A DNA stretch of 64,000 nt from positions 1 through 64,000 of the forward strand of contig JAHDES010000020.1 in assembly GCA_020628645.1 (NCBI GenBank), read 5' to 3'. The notes under the pieces were generated by a model. It was given only the letters and a program-made list of their open reading frames with translations. It ran no database searches and had not been told where the DNA came from. The position numbers and the translations under genes were made by a program. Origin of the DNA: Saprospiraceae bacterium (lineage in GTDB: Bacteria; Bacteroidota; Bacteroidia; Chitinophagales; Saprospiraceae). Shown piece by piece: positions 26,447 to 36,336 of the stretch. Numbering within the stretch: the first letter of the stretch is position 1; each line of letters begins with the position of its first letter.

Positions 26447-27502
26447 TTAATCATTCTTATAAATTCCCACATAACGCTCTCCCGGTTTGGCATAGCCTCG
26501 ATACATCCCTTCCGAATTGAAAGGCATCGAAACATTACCATATTTATCCAAACACACAGCACCTCCTTCTCCTTCCGCTTTTACCAATTTATCATTAATC
26601 ACATAATTCGCAGCTTCTTCCAAACTTGCACCTTTATATTCCATCATCGCCGAAATATCATGCGCTACTGCATAACGGATAAAATATTCACCATGCCCCG
26701 TACATGAAACGCCACAAGTAGCATTATTGGCATATGTTCCTGCCCCAATAATAGGCGAATCACCCAGGCGATTCCAACGTTTATTGGTCATACCTCCCGT
26801 AGAAGTACCTGCAACGATATTCCCTTCTTTGTCAAGCGCAACACAACCTACCGTGCCGTGTTTTTTATCTGCACTCACTTGCGTTTGTTTTTCTTTGGGT
26901 AGTTGCTCTTCTTTTTGCACGGCTTGTAGGGAGTTCCAACGGCGTTCTGTATAAAAATAGCTTGGGTCAACAGTTTCTAAGCCTTTTTCTTGTGCAAATT
27001 GTTCTGCCCCTTTTCCAGTTAGAAGCACATGTGATGATTGTTCCATAACAGCACGAGCAGCATTGATGGGATATTTTACATTGCTTACGCCACCAACTGC
27101 TCCTGCTTTTAGTTCCTTTCCTTCCATGATGGAAGCATCCATTTCATTTTTTCCTTCGTGAGTAAAAACAGCTCCTTTCCCAGCATTAAAAAGTGGTGAA
27201 TCTTCCATAAAATTAATAGTTTTTTGTACTGCTTCCAGACTAGAACCTCCTTTGGTAAGAATTTGCTCACCAATTTCCAAAGCAACATTCAAAGCAATTA
27301 GGTATTCTTTTTCTTTTGAAGGAGACATGTTTGCTTTTGTTATCGTACCAGCTCCTCCATGAATCACAATGGCATAATCTGCTTTTTTAGGGGCTATATT
27401 TTCAACATTATTTGCACTTGATTCACTAGAAGGAGTCGTTTGACAGGCTACTAAAAAGACAAAACTCGATAGTATTAGGAAGAAATAATTTGGTATTTTC
27501 AT
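26447..27502 (-). CDS. Isoaspartyl peptidase / L-asparaginase, lipoprotein form
   Basis: 351 aa, Ntn-hydrolase of the plant-type asparaginase family, which cleaves isoaspartyl dipeptides and asparagine. A lipobox (VFLVAC, Cys20) indicates membrane anchoring after export. The alpha part has IHGGAGTI, the processing site and nucleophile are Thr217 in KKHGTVGCVAL (self-cleavage just before Thr), and substrate residues appear in TSTGGMTNKRW (about 233-243) and TGHGEYFIRY. All family features are kept. It is a single-gene unit on the minus strand, divergent from the kynurenine operon. Confidence 0.93.
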   Translation of the reverse strand: MKIPNYFFLILSSFVFLVACQTTPSSESSANNVENIAPKKADYAIVIHGGAGTITKANMSPSKEKEYLIALNVALEIGEQILTKGGSSLEAVQKTINFMEDSPLFNAGKGAVFTHEGKNEMDASIMEGKELKAGAVGGVSNVKYPINAARAVMEQSSHVLLTGKGAEQFAQEKGLETVDPSYFYTERRWNSLQAVQKEEQLPKEKQTQVSADKKHGTVGCVALDKEGNIVAGTSTGGMTNKRWNRLGDSPIIGAGTYANNATCGVSCTGHGEYFIRYAVAHDISAMMEYKGASLEEAANYVINDKLVKAEGEGGAVCLDKYGNVSMPFNSEGMYRGYAKPGERYVGIYKND

Positions 27503-27705
27503 TTTAGAAAAGATTTTTGGATATAGAAAGAAGTCGTTTTCACAATCATAAAGATAATTTTTTTCGTATAATTTGAACCGATTTACGAAAATGATCGTCT
27601 CTTTTTTAGTCTAAAATCAAAAAAAAAATTGTAATATGTAGATTGAAACTGGAATTGTTTTTTTTATCAAAGCAATTTGCCCTAACCACTAAACTTATTC
27701 TTAAA

Positions 27706-28782
27706 ATGCGTATCAACGGACATTCTCACTTACTCCCCTACCCCGAGCAAATTCCGTCCTATTTAAAGGAAAAAGAAATTTTCTGGATTGATGAAGATCG
27801 AGAATACATGCTCCAAAAAAACTGGAAACGCCCTGTGACAGACTCTAGTTTTTTCCTTAATGAGAAACTAGAATGGATGGAACGTAATCGAATCGATCAT
27901 GCTGTCGTTCTTAATCTTTCTCAATTGTATGGCAATGGTTTACGAATTCGAGACATGAAATATGCCCTCCGATTTCAAAATGATTTCAATGCTCAAGTCC
28001 AACACGATCATCCTACTAAATTCACCTGTGGATTTGTGGTACATGCTGGTTTTATAGATGGGGCCTGTTGGGAAATTGAGCGATGTGTAGACGAACTAGG
28101 ACTTCAAGTACTTTGTCTACCAACGCACTACATGGATTCCATTGGTACGTGGCGAGGCATTTTTGATAAAGAAACTGCTCCTATTTTTGAGATGGCAGAC
28201 AAGTATAAATTGGCCATTGAAATTCATCCTTATGATGGAGAAAAATTTATACAATTACAAAATAAAGCTTGGCGTTTTCACTTAATCTGGATGATCGCTC
28301 AATGTGCAGATGCTTATCATTTTTACACCTTAAATGGATTATACGATAAGTATCCAAATATACGCGTTTGCTTTGCGCATGGGGGACAATTGAATCATCT
28401 AAATATTGGTCGTAGAACTCAAGGCTTCGACGGGCGACCCGATTTATTTGAAGGGATGACTCGACCACGTAAAGCAATTGGACATCCTAATATCTATTTT
28501 GACACGCTTGTTCACGACACTTTTTCCTTGGATTTAATGGTGCGTCGCCAAAAAGGAACAGATCAAATCATTCTTGGTTTGGATGATCCTTATCCACTAG
28601 GGGAAATGGAAAGCGAAGCGCAGTCTTCTTATCCTGGAAAATTATTAGATTTAGCCGTAGAAGAAGGCGTTATTACCCAAGAACAACATCAAGAAATTTG
28701 GTATAATAATGTCATTAAATGGCTTTGTGGAGAAGAACAAGAACAATTTATTAATCGAATTCAAGCCAAAAATCTCGTTTAA
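27706..28782 (+). CDS. ACMSD-like amidohydrolase (2-amino-3-carboxymuconate-6-semialdehyde decarboxylase)
   Basis: 358 aa from the ATG at 27706; the 21 codons before it in the same frame are not family-like. Metal ligands of the ACMSD amidohydrolase family are visible: HSH in MRINGHSHLLP, His in IEIHPY, His in CFAHGGQ, and Asp in LGLDDPYPLG. ACMSD decarboxylates the ring-cleavage product of 3-hydroxyanthranilate, sending tryptophan carbon to energy rather than NAD. The next start codon touches this stop (TAAATG), so it is translationally coupled to kynureninase, which supports the pathway call. 3-hydroxyanthranilate dioxygenase is not in the window. Confidence 0.88.
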   Translation: MRINGHSHLLPYPEQIPSYLKEKEIFWIDEDREYMLQKNWKRPVTDSSFFLNEKLEWMERNRIDHAVVLNLSQLYGNGLRIRDMKYALRFQNDFNAQVQHDHPTKFTCGFVVHAGFIDGACWEIERCVDELGLQVLCLPTHYMDSIGTWRGIFDKETAPIFEMADKYKLAIEIHPYDGEKFIQLQNKAWRFHLIWMIAQCADAYHFYTLNGLYDKYPNIRVCFAHGGQLNHLNIGRRTQGFDGRPDLFEGMTRPRKAIGHPNIYFDTLVHDTFSLDLMVRRQKGTDQIILGLDDPYPLGEMESEAQSSYPGKLLDLAVEEGVITQEQHQEIWYNNVIKWLCGEEQEQFINRIQAKNLV

Positions 28783-30066
28783 ATGCTTGATACCAGTTAT
28801 CAAATCAGTCTTGCTTTTGCCAAGCAAATGGACGAAAAAGATGAATTACGCAAATACCGTTCTCAATTTCATCTGCCGCTTCAAAAAAATGGTGAACCTT
28901 ATATTTATCTGTGTGGCAATTCATTAGGTTTACAACCCAAATCTACACGATCCGCCTTAGAACAAGAATTAGAAGATTGGAAAAACTTGGGAGTCGAAGG
29001 GCATTTTCATGCCAAAAATCCTTGGATGCCTTATCATGAGTTTTTAACTGAGGCAATGGCAAAAGTAGTAGGTGCAAAACCTTCAGAAGTAGTAGTGATG
29101 AACACCCTCACCGTGAATCTACACTTGATGATGGTGTCTTTTTATCAACCTAAAGGAAAACGAACTAAAATTTTGATTGAAGCAGATGCATTTCCTTCTG
29201 ATAAATATGCTGCCCAATCGCAAATTCGATTTCATGGACTCGATCCCAAGGATTGTCTCATTGAACTGAAAGCCAGAAAAGGAGAGGTTTGTTTACAACA
29301 TGAAGATATTCAACAAGTCATTGAAGAACACGGAGATGAAATAGCACTTATTCTTTTAGGGAATACGAATTACTACACGGGGCAGTATTTTAATATGAAA
29401 AAAATTAGTGCATGGGGCCATGCTAAGGGGTGTAAAGTGGGCTTTGATTGTGCGCATGGGGCAGGAAATATGCCTCTAAACTTGCATGATTCGGGCTGTG
29501 ATTTCGCGGTTTGGTGTAATTATAAATATTTGAATGCAGGGCCGGGTAGCATGGGAGGTGTTTTTGTCCATGAACGACATCATCATGATAAAACGCTTCC
29601 TCGATTAGAAGGTTGGTGGGGACATAATAAGGCTACTCGATTCAAAATGCGCGATGCCTTTGATCCCATTCCTACTGCTGAAGCTTGGCAAATGAGCAAC
29701 CCTCCTATTTTAGCAATGGCTGCTGTTTGGTCTTCCTTGAAATTATTTGATGAAGTTGGTATGAACAAACTCCGTACAAAAGCCATTTCTTTAACAGGAT
29801 ATTTAGAATTTTTAGTCAAAAGCCTAGGAGAGGATGTGATAAATATTATTACCCCTGCTGATCCAAAACTGCGCGGCTCTCAATTGTCTATTCAAGTAAA
29901 AAATGCAGATAAAACATTATTTGATAAAATCACAAAAGCAGGCGTGATTGCAGACTGGCGGGAACCTGATGTCATCCGTGTCGCTCCTGTTGCTATGTAT
30001 AATTCGTTTGAAGATGTATTTCGGTTTTATTCGGTTTTGAAGGATAATTTAGGGTTGAAGGATTGA
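28783..30066 (+). CDS. kynU: Kynureninase
   Basis: 427 aa, full-length PLP enzyme that cuts kynurenine or 3-hydroxykynurenine to (3-hydroxy)anthranilate and alanine. The fold-type I features are visible: IYLCGNSLGLQPKSTR near the N-terminus, FPSDKYAAQSQ, GFDCAHGAGNMPLNLHD, and the Schiff-base Lys in VWCNYKYLNAGPGSMGG. The C-terminal PDVIRVAPVAMYNSF is also family-like. It begins directly after the upstream stop and is followed 104 bp later by the monooxygenase. Confidence 0.96.
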   Translation: MLDTSYQISLAFAKQMDEKDELRKYRSQFHLPLQKNGEPYIYLCGNSLGLQPKSTRSALEQELEDWKNLGVEGHFHAKNPWMPYHEFLTEAMAKVVGAKPSEVVVMNTLTVNLHLMMVSFYQPKGKRTKILIEADAFPSDKYAAQSQIRFHGLDPKDCLIELKARKGEVCLQHEDIQQVIEEHGDEIALILLGNTNYYTGQYFNMKKISAWGHAKGCKVGFDCAHGAGNMPLNLHDSGCDFAVWCNYKYLNAGPGSMGGVFVHERHHHDKTLPRLEGWWGHNKATRFKMRDAFDPIPTAEAWQMSNPPILAMAAVWSSLKLFDEVGMNKLRTKAISLTGYLEFLVKSLGEDVINIITPADPKLRGSQLSIQVKNADKTLFDKITKAGVIADWREPDVIRVAPVAMYNSFEDVFRFYSVLKDNLGLKD

Positions 30067-30170
30067 CCCGTGTCGTGTATAAATGATTTTTTTTAGTACA
30101 ACAAAAAAATCTACCGAAATCATCAAGGCTTCATTAATCAATTTAATCAAAGCAAGAAGAATAGCAACGA

Positions 30171-31589
30171 ATGGAAAAAAATAATAAATTTTCGAATCAA
30201 AATCCACAGATGAATAGTCAAGGCCATCAATCTTCAACCCCTTCATCTTCCCAAAAAATAATTATAGTAGGTGCAGGTCTTTGTGGTACATTGCTTGCCA
30301 TTCGTTTGGCACAAAAAAACTTTCAAGTAGTGGTCTATGAGCGTCGCTCGGATATGCGAAAAGGCTTTGAAGATGCAGGTCGATCCATAAATTTAGCCTT
30401 ATCAGCAAGAGGGTTGATGGCATTAGAAAAAGTAGGAATTAGAGAAGCAATTCTCCAAGAATGTATCCCCATGCGTGGGCGGATGATTCATCCATTGGGA
30501 GGAGAACACTTTTTATCCAAATATAGTGGTCGAGCAGAAGATTATATCAATTCTGTTTCGCGCCCAGGATTGAATTTAGCATTATTAAAAGAAGCGGATA
30601 AATTTGAAAATGTACAATTCCATTTTGATACGAAAGTAACAGCTATCGATTTGGAAGAAGCCAAAATTCAGTATATTTTAAATGGGGAAACACATGAAGA
30701 TCAAGGAATGATTGTTATAGGAACAGACGGAGCAGGCTCCGTTGTACGAAGAAGTTTAATGGGGAAAACGACTCAATTATTATTCAATTATTCTCAAGAC
30801 TTTCTTCGTCATGGCTATAAAGAACTCTCTATTTTACCCACGGAAACAGGCGATTGGAAAATTGAAAAAGAAGCCCTTCATATTTGGCCCAATGGGAATT
30901 TTATGATTATCGCGCTTCCCAATTTAGATGGTAGTTTTACCCTTACCATGTTTCATCCTTTTGAAGGAGAAGCAGGTTTTAACACATTAAAGACTAAAGA
31001 AAAACTACAAGCCTTTTTTGAGCAATACTACCCTAGTCTTCTTCCTCATATTCCACATTTGTATGAAGAATATTTTGAAAATCCTGTTGGCACCTTAGGT
31101 ACGATTAAATGCTATCCGTGGCAAGCTTATGGCAAAACCTTGATTATGGGAGATGCTGCTCATGCTATCGTTCCTTTTTATGGGCAAGGAATGAATGCTT
31201 CCTTGGAAGATGTACGTGTTTTTGATGATATTTTAGAAGAATGTGGCGCAGATTGGGAAACAGTATTTACCCGTTTTCAGGAGGTTCGAAAAAATAATAC
31301 CGATGCTATTGCTGATTTAGCGATCGACAATTTTTATGAAATGCGCGATCATGTAGATGATGAAAATTTTATCTTGAAACGACAAATTGAAATGCTATTG
31401 GAGCAGCAGTTTCCAGATTATTATTCGAAGTATTCTTTGGTGACCTTCAAACCTCATTTGCCTTATCAACAAGCTATGCATCTTGGAAGGAAACAGGATC
31501 AATTACTACTTGATTTATGTAGTCAAAAAGGGGTGAAAGATATTCCCTTAGAAAAATTTCATCGTGCCTTGATGGATTTAGAAGTCTAG
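30171..31589 (+). CDS. kmo: Kynurenine 3-monooxygenase
   Basis: 472 aa FAD-dependent aromatic hydroxylase that makes 3-hydroxykynurenine using NADPH and O2. The Rossmann motif GAGLCG (34-39), FEDAGRSINLALSARG, a central DG segment (GTDGAGSVVRR) and the FAD motif GDAAHAIVPFYGQGMNASLED-like region (about 327 on) are present. A hydrophilic 28-residue extension precedes the FAD fold, so translation may begin later. It ends the three-gene kynurenine unit, overlapping the convergent GNAT gene by 4 bp. Confidence 0.95.
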   Translation: MEKNNKFSNQNPQMNSQGHQSSTPSSSQKIIIVGAGLCGTLLAIRLAQKNFQVVVYERRSDMRKGFEDAGRSINLALSARGLMALEKVGIREAILQECIPMRGRMIHPLGGEHFLSKYSGRAEDYINSVSRPGLNLALLKEADKFENVQFHFDTKVTAIDLEEAKIQYILNGETHEDQGMIVIGTDGAGSVVRRSLMGKTTQLLFNYSQDFLRHGYKELSILPTETGDWKIEKEALHIWPNGNFMIIALPNLDGSFTLTMFHPFEGEAGFNTLKTKEKLQAFFEQYYPSLLPHIPHLYEEYFENPVGTLGTIKCYPWQAYGKTLIMGDAAHAIVPFYGQGMNASLEDVRVFDDILEECGADWETVFTRFQEVRKNNTDAIADLAIDNFYEMRDHVDDENFILKRQIEMLLEQQFPDYYSKYSLVTFKPHLPYQQAMHLGRKQDQLLLDLCSQKGVKDIPLEKFHRALMDLEV

Positions 31590-32068
31590 ATTAACGCACG
31601 TTCCATATGAATGATTCCATCTTCTGCGGTTCGATCATTATAAGATATAATGGGTTTGAAATCATGCTTTAAATAGAGCTGAATAGCCGCCTTCATTTGA
31701 TCTTTTGCACTATCCAAACATATCTTTTTATACCCCAAAGCTTTTGCCTGTTCAATGGTATGTAAAAGTAATTGTTCTCCTAATTTATGCCCCCTATGAT
31801 CTGGTCGAACGTATAGTCGTTTTAATTCGGCTGTTGTAGTATCAAGCCGACGAATACCCGCGCATCCTATAGCTTTTCCTTTTTTATCGCGTATTAAAAA
31901 ACCCATTCCATTGCCAGCCGTTCCATATTGAATATGAATGTTCGCTAATTCCTTTTCAAAGGAAGTGAAGCACATCAGAACCGCTATAGAATTGGCATAT
32001 TCTTGAAAAAGTTGCCCTAAAGTGGTGTAATCGTCAGAAGGTTCAGTTAATATATGAAAGCTATACAC
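31586..32068 (-). CDS. GNAT-family N-acetyltransferase
   Basis: 160 aa single GNAT domain. Acetyl-CoA binding is indicated by LKRLYVRPDHRGHKLGEQLL (R-x-x-x-G-x-x-L-G), with FLIRDKKGKAIGCAGIRRL before it and LYLKHDFKPI at the C-terminal strand. The substrate is unknown. The stop overlaps the end of the kynurenine monooxygenase gene, and it is probably transcribed on its own or with the gene upstream (32081-34552), 12 bp away. Confidence 0.9.
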   Translation of the reverse strand: MYSFHILTEPSDDYTTLGQLFQEYANSIAVLMCFTSFEKELANIHIQYGTAGNGMGFLIRDKKGKAIGCAGIRRLDTTTAELKRLYVRPDHRGHKLGEQLLLHTIEQAKALGYKKICLDSAKDQMKAAIQLYLKHDFKPIISYNDRTAEDGIIHMERALI

Positions 32069-32080
32069 AATGCGATTTAA

Positions 32081-34552
32081 TTAATTACAAGGTACAATTT
32101 GCGCATCAAATTCATTGCCCAATTCTACTTCAAAATCAGATTCAAGCTGTATAAAATCACCTGCTCTGAAAATAACTGATGAACCTGATATGTGCGCGTT
32201 TGAGATCACGCCTTCTATTGCATGATACTGGTTTTGATAAATGTAAGGTAATACAAATTGATTTTCTATACAATCCGCAATAAAAATTGGACAAGAACTA
32301 TATCTCGGTACACCATCAAAGCCCCAAATAGGATTGATTGGAATACACAAATGGGCTAAAGCTGTGGCAGCTACATCTACTATACGAGGAGTCATTGTAA
32401 AATCACAAACTTCTTCTAAACTTGGATCAATCCAAGATGCACCATTAACTGTGCCCATATTATTTTGAGGACTAAAATCTTGTATTTGTATTGTCCCCAT
32501 TCCATCATTCATTTGCCAATAGCCTAATAAATTAGCATAATTGGGATGCGTATTTTCTATTACCGAGCAATGCCATGTATTTATAGTTGTAGCATCTAAA
32601 ATGGTATTCCAAACACGAACTTCTGCGATATTTCCTGTATAACCGAAACCACTTAACACATCTGCACCAAATCGCAGTGGAAAACCTGCATCTATATTTC
32701 CAATAGTAGACATCGAAGTAGAAGCAATAAATACCCCATCTTCATAAATACGTAAGTCTCCATCTCGATCGAAGGTTGCCGTCAGTGTATGCCAATTACC
32801 ATCTGCTACAGTGCTTGTTCCATCTAAATCTACCCGATTCGTACCATCCCCTAAATTCACTTTCCACGCAGCACTAGAAGGATTAAAAGAAAACACATAA
32901 CCTGTATTCAAACCTGATGCCCAGTTTTTATTTCCTAAAATCGCTACATCATTGGCTTGGGTAGTTCGAATACGACATTCAATAGAAAAATCTTGGTTTG
33001 TACCAAAATTAAAAGGAGCAGAATTAGCGATTTCAACATAATCTGTTCCTTCAAAATAAAGGACTTCATTAAGATTCAGACAATCTGAATTGCTGGCTTC
33101 CCAAGTAGCAGCATTAATTGTAGCATGATTGGCATTCGTACTCAAATCATTAATTTGAGTAGCACCATTCCCTTCATTCATCTGCCAATAACCCAAAAGG
33201 TTGGCATAATTGGGATGGCTATTATCAATATGGGTACAATGCCAATTTGCAATCGTTGAAGCATCTAAAACTGTATCCCAAATACGAACTTCTGCAATAT
33301 TTCCTTCAAAATCATAATTACCAAACACATCATTTCCCAAACGAATGGGAGAACCATTTAAATCTCCAATTGTAGCAATAGAAGCAGCCGTAACAAAATT
33401 CCCATCTTCATACATACGCATGTCTCCATCTCGATCAAAAGTAACCGTTAAGGTATGCCATTGATTATCATTAATGGGGTTAATTCCATCTAAATCTACC
33501 CGATTAATTCCATCGCCAATATTGACTTTCCATTGTGGCCCAGATGGATATTTCATAGAAAAAACAACACCTTTATTTAAACCAGAATTCCAATCTTTAT
33601 TACCTATAATAGCGACATCTGCTCCTTGAGTGGTACGAATTCGACATTCAATCGTAAAATCTTGAGTAGCTCCAAAATCGAATAATCCATTATTGGGTAA
33701 CTCAATGAAGTCATTATCTCCATCAAAACGTAATTGGGTGGTCGTAGCAAGGCAATTTCCATTTAAGGGTTGTAGTCTACAAGATTTTTCAATTTCTTGA
33801 TTGGGAATCTTATCTCCACTTGCAATAAAAAAGATGCGTTGTTCTCCTAGCGAATTCCCCCCATGTACTGTCCCATTTCCTCCATGATCGGTAGAAATTA
33901 GAATGAGCCAGTCTTCATTGGTATAATTAGGACGATTTTGTAGCGCCGTCATTACTGTTCCGATAAAATTGTCTGTTGTTTCAATTACGTTAAGATAAGT
34001 AGTATTTGAAGGAGTAAATCCACTACTGTGTCCCACGCCATCGCAATCATCAAAGTGTAAAAACAAAACATCAGGATCATTATTTGCCAAATAATTGATG
34101 GCTTCTGTAGCTACATCATTATCAGTATTCACATTAAGTGAAAAATCTGCGTCTCCATTCAGGATTAAATCATTAATAGGATGCCAATGAGCGATAGACG
34201 CCGTATTTAAATTCGCATTGTGTTCTTCTACTCTTTGGATAAAATGTGGAAAATTATCATAGTTACTACCTGCAAATGTATTATCTATGACTCCATGTTT
34301 TCCTGACCAAACACCTGTCAACATCGCTGACCAACCAGGACCACTACTTGTTACTTCTGTATTAAGCGCATCAAAACTAAACGTACCATTTGCCATAAGT
34401 ACATCTATATTTGGGGTATTGGCTTCCTCCAATGCATCTGAACGACAGCCATCAATTCCAATGATTAAAACTTTGGGAATTTGTGCAAATAGAAAGGTTG
34501 AGAAGAGTAATAAAAAAGTGGTGATAGAAAAACGCATGTGGTATTTGTTCAA
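32081..34552 (-). CDS. Secreted type I phosphodiesterase/nucleotide pyrophosphatase-like protein with two LamG domains
   Basis: 823 aa. A signal peptide (translation may begin at Met6, MRFSITTFLLLFSTFLFAQ) is followed by an alkaline-phosphatase superfamily domain (about 25-260): IGIDGCRSDA (Asp34), the likely nucleophile Ser70 in SSGPGWSAM, HFDDCDGVGH, and STDHGGNG supply metal ligands. Two Laminin-G-like concanavalin domains (about 270-470 and 485-680) share FTIECRIRTT, NQWHTLTVTFDRDGD and GNIAEVRIW. The C-terminus (FRAGDFIQLESDFEVELGNE) resembles the 3-coathanger-stack domains of Bacteroidota secreted proteins. The enzyme probably hydrolyses phosphodiesters outside the cell; substrate unknown. 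Confidence 0.88.
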   Translation of the reverse strand: MNKYHMRFSITTFLLLFSTFLFAQIPKVLIIGIDGCRSDALEEANTPNIDVLMANGTFSFDALNTEVTSSGPGWSAMLTGVWSGKHGVIDNTFAGSNYDNFPHFIQRVEEHNANLNTASIAHWHPINDLILNGDADFSLNVNTDNDVATEAINYLANNDPDVLFLHFDDCDGVGHSSGFTPSNTTYLNVIETTDNFIGTVMTALQNRPNYTNEDWLILISTDHGGNGTVHGGNSLGEQRIFFIASGDKIPNQEIEKSCRLQPLNGNCLATTTQLRFDGDNDFIELPNNGLFDFGATQDFTIECRIRTTQGADVAIIGNKDWNSGLNKGVVFSMKYPSGPQWKVNIGDGINRVDLDGINPINDNQWHTLTVTFDRDGDMRMYEDGNFVTAASIATIGDLNGSPIRLGNDVFGNYDFEGNIAEVRIWDTVLDASTIANWHCTHIDNSHPNYANLLGYWQMNEGNGATQINDLSTNANHATINAATWEASNSDCLNLNEVLYFEGTDYVEIANSAPFNFGTNQDFSIECRIRTTQANDVAILGNKNWASGLNTGYVFSFNPSSAAWKVNLGDGTNRVDLDGTSTVADGNWHTLTATFDRDGDLRIYEDGVFIASTSMSTIGNIDAGFPLRFGADVLSGFGYTGNIAEVRVWNTILDATTINTWHCSVIENTHPNYANLLGYWQMNDGMGTIQIQDFSPQNNMGTVNGASWIDPSLEEVCDFTMTPRIVDVAATALAHLCIPINPIWGFDGVPRYSSCPIFIADCIENQFVLPYIYQNQYHAIEGVISNAHISGSSVIFRAGDFIQLESDFEVELGNEFDAQIVPCN

Positions 34553-34616
34553 GTTTTAATTTGTACAAATTAAGTTACGATTTTCTATTTAGTTATGTAA
34601 GGTTCAATGCTATTTT

Positions 34617-35228
34617 TTAACGAATATCACAATTAAACATTTGTTGCCCTTCAATAAAACCTTCTAGTTCATCGCCAATTTGTACAGGGCCGACACCTGA
34701 GGGTGTACCCGTATAGATTATATCGCCTTGTTGGAGTTTAAAAAATTGAGAAAGGTAGACGATCAAGGTATCAAAATCAAAAATAAGGTCTTTGGTATTA
34801 CCTTTTTGAACGATGTCTCCGTTTTTAGTGAGATGAAAATCTATTGCTTTAGGATTAATGAGTTTATCCATATTCATAAATGGACTAATCACCGCCGATC
34901 CATCAAATCCTTTTGCAATCTCCCAAGGATGCCCTTTTTCTTTGCATTTTCGTTGTAAATCTCGTGCCGTAAAATCAATGCCTAGTGCGACTTGTTCATA
35001 ATATTTATGAGCAAATTCTTTTTGTACATGGCGACCATTTCGGCAAACTTTGAGGACAATTTCTACCTCATAATGCAAATCTTGAGAGAATTCAGGATAA
35101 TAAAAAGGCTTATTATTCACCAGCAATGCCGAAGGCGGCTTCATAAAAACGAGCGGCTGCTTCGGCACTGGATTATTCAATTCTTTAGCATGATCGACAT
35201 AATTTCGACCGATACAAATGATTTTCAT
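34617..35228 (-). CDS. Fumarylacetoacetate hydrolase (FAH) family protein, acylpyruvase-like
   Basis: 203 aa, the short form of the family (as in FAHD1-type acylpyruvate hydrolases). Conserved parts are KIICIGRNYVDHAKEL, the metal-binding Glu pair in YEVEIVLKV with the Asp in LGIDFTARDLQ, the substrate segment KGFDGSAVISP and TGTPSGVGP. It could hydrolyse acylpyruvates or decarboxylate oxaloacetate. FAH-family enzymes also act late in 2-aminomuconate breakdown, so its nearness to the kynurenine operon (3 kb) is worth noting, but the strand and neighbours do not tie it there. Confidence 0.9.
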   Translation of the reverse strand: MKIICIGRNYVDHAKELNNPVPKQPLVFMKPPSALLVNNKPFYYPEFSQDLHYEVEIVLKVCRNGRHVQKEFAHKYYEQVALGIDFTARDLQRKCKEKGHPWEIAKGFDGSAVISPFMNMDKLINPKAIDFHLTKNGDIVQKGNTKDLIFDFDTLIVYLSQFFKLQQGDIIYTGTPSGVGPVQIGDELEGFIEGQQMFNCDIR

Positions 35229-35297
35229 AAATAGGATGCTTAAAGTGCAAGCGCAAGTGTCAAGTACAAGCGCAAAGGATATATCTAGAAGTTTTCG

Positions 35298-36299
35298 TCA
35301 GAAACGTACATTGCTTAAACCACAAAGCTCTTTCACTTCTTTGACGGTTTGTTGAGCGCGTTTACGAATCTCATAAGAGGATGCTTTAATCTGATTTTTT
35401 ACTTCTTTTTTATTCGCTTGAAGCTCGGCTTTATTCGCTTTAAACGTTGCACTTAATTCTACTAAAGCATCTGCCACAGCTGTTTTTAAGTCCACATATT
35501 TTAAGCCCCCACTTGTATAATCAGCCATTAAACTCTCGTGTGCTTCTGTTTTATTACAAGCTTTTAAAAAGGTAAACAGATTTTCTATGCCTGGGCTCAT
35601 CGTGCCTGCTGGCGTATCGCCCGTATCTGTAACGGCAGATTTGATTTGTTTACGAATACGTGCCTCATCCGCAAATACACTGATGTAATGCTTCTCTCCT
35701 GCGCTTTTACTCATTTTTCGAGTAGGATCGGCTGTAGAAAGAATCTTTGGTGTTTCTGTAAAAAGGGTTTCTGGCAAGACAAAATATTCTTTACCCACTT
35801 GATTATTAAAGCGTTGTGCAATATTTCGAGACAACTCTAAGTGTTGTTCTTGATCTTTACCCACTGGTACATAATCGGCTTTATAAATCAAAATATCTGC
35901 CGCTTGTAAAACAGGATAGTCATACAATCCAACCGAGATAAACCCTTCATCTCCTTCTTTACTTTGCGAGCTTTTATCCTTAAACTGCGTCATTCTAGAT
36001 ACTTGTCCAAAAGAAGCAAAGCAATTGAATATCCAACCCAGCTCCGTATGTTCTGGAACAAGCGATTGAATAAATAAATTCTCTGCTTTTACACCTACCG
36101 CTAAAAGATTGAAAATTAACTCCCAAGTATTTTCTCGTAATTTCTTCGGGTTGTAAGGCATGGTCATCGCATGATAATCTACTACGCCATAAACGCAGTT
36201 GTAATTCTCCTGCAAGCGAACCCAGTTTTCTACTGCACCAAAGTAATTGCCAAAGTGCATATAACCAGTCGGTTGAATACAAGAAAGTACTTTTTTCAT
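35298..36299 (-). CDS. trpS: Tryptophanyl-tRNA synthetase
   Basis: 333 aa class I aminoacyl-tRNA synthetase charging tRNA-Trp. The HIGH-like motif is PTGYMHFGNYFGA (His15), and the KMSKS motif is exact in DPTRKMSKSAGEKH (about 193-205). VGKDQEQHLELSRNIAQRFN and the C-terminal anticodon-binding helices (about 215-333) are complete. It lies among unrelated minus-strand genes; no leader peptide or T-box is seen upstream. Confidence 0.96.
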   Translation of the reverse strand: MKKVLSCIQPTGYMHFGNYFGAVENWVRLQENYNCVYGVVDYHAMTMPYNPKKLRENTWELIFNLLAVGVKAENLFIQSLVPEHTELGWIFNCFASFGQVSRMTQFKDKSSQSKEGDEGFISVGLYDYPVLQAADILIYKADYVPVGKDQEQHLELSRNIAQRFNNQVGKEYFVLPETLFTETPKILSTADPTRKMSKSAGEKHYISVFADEARIRKQIKSAVTDTGDTPAGTMSPGIENLFTFLKACNKTEAHESLMADYTSGGLKYVDLKTAVADALVELSATFKANKAELQANKKEVKNQIKASSYEIRKRAQQTVKEVKELCGLSNVRF

Positions 36300-36336
36300 T
36301 TTTTTATTCGATTTATACTATAAATAGGTTGATGGT

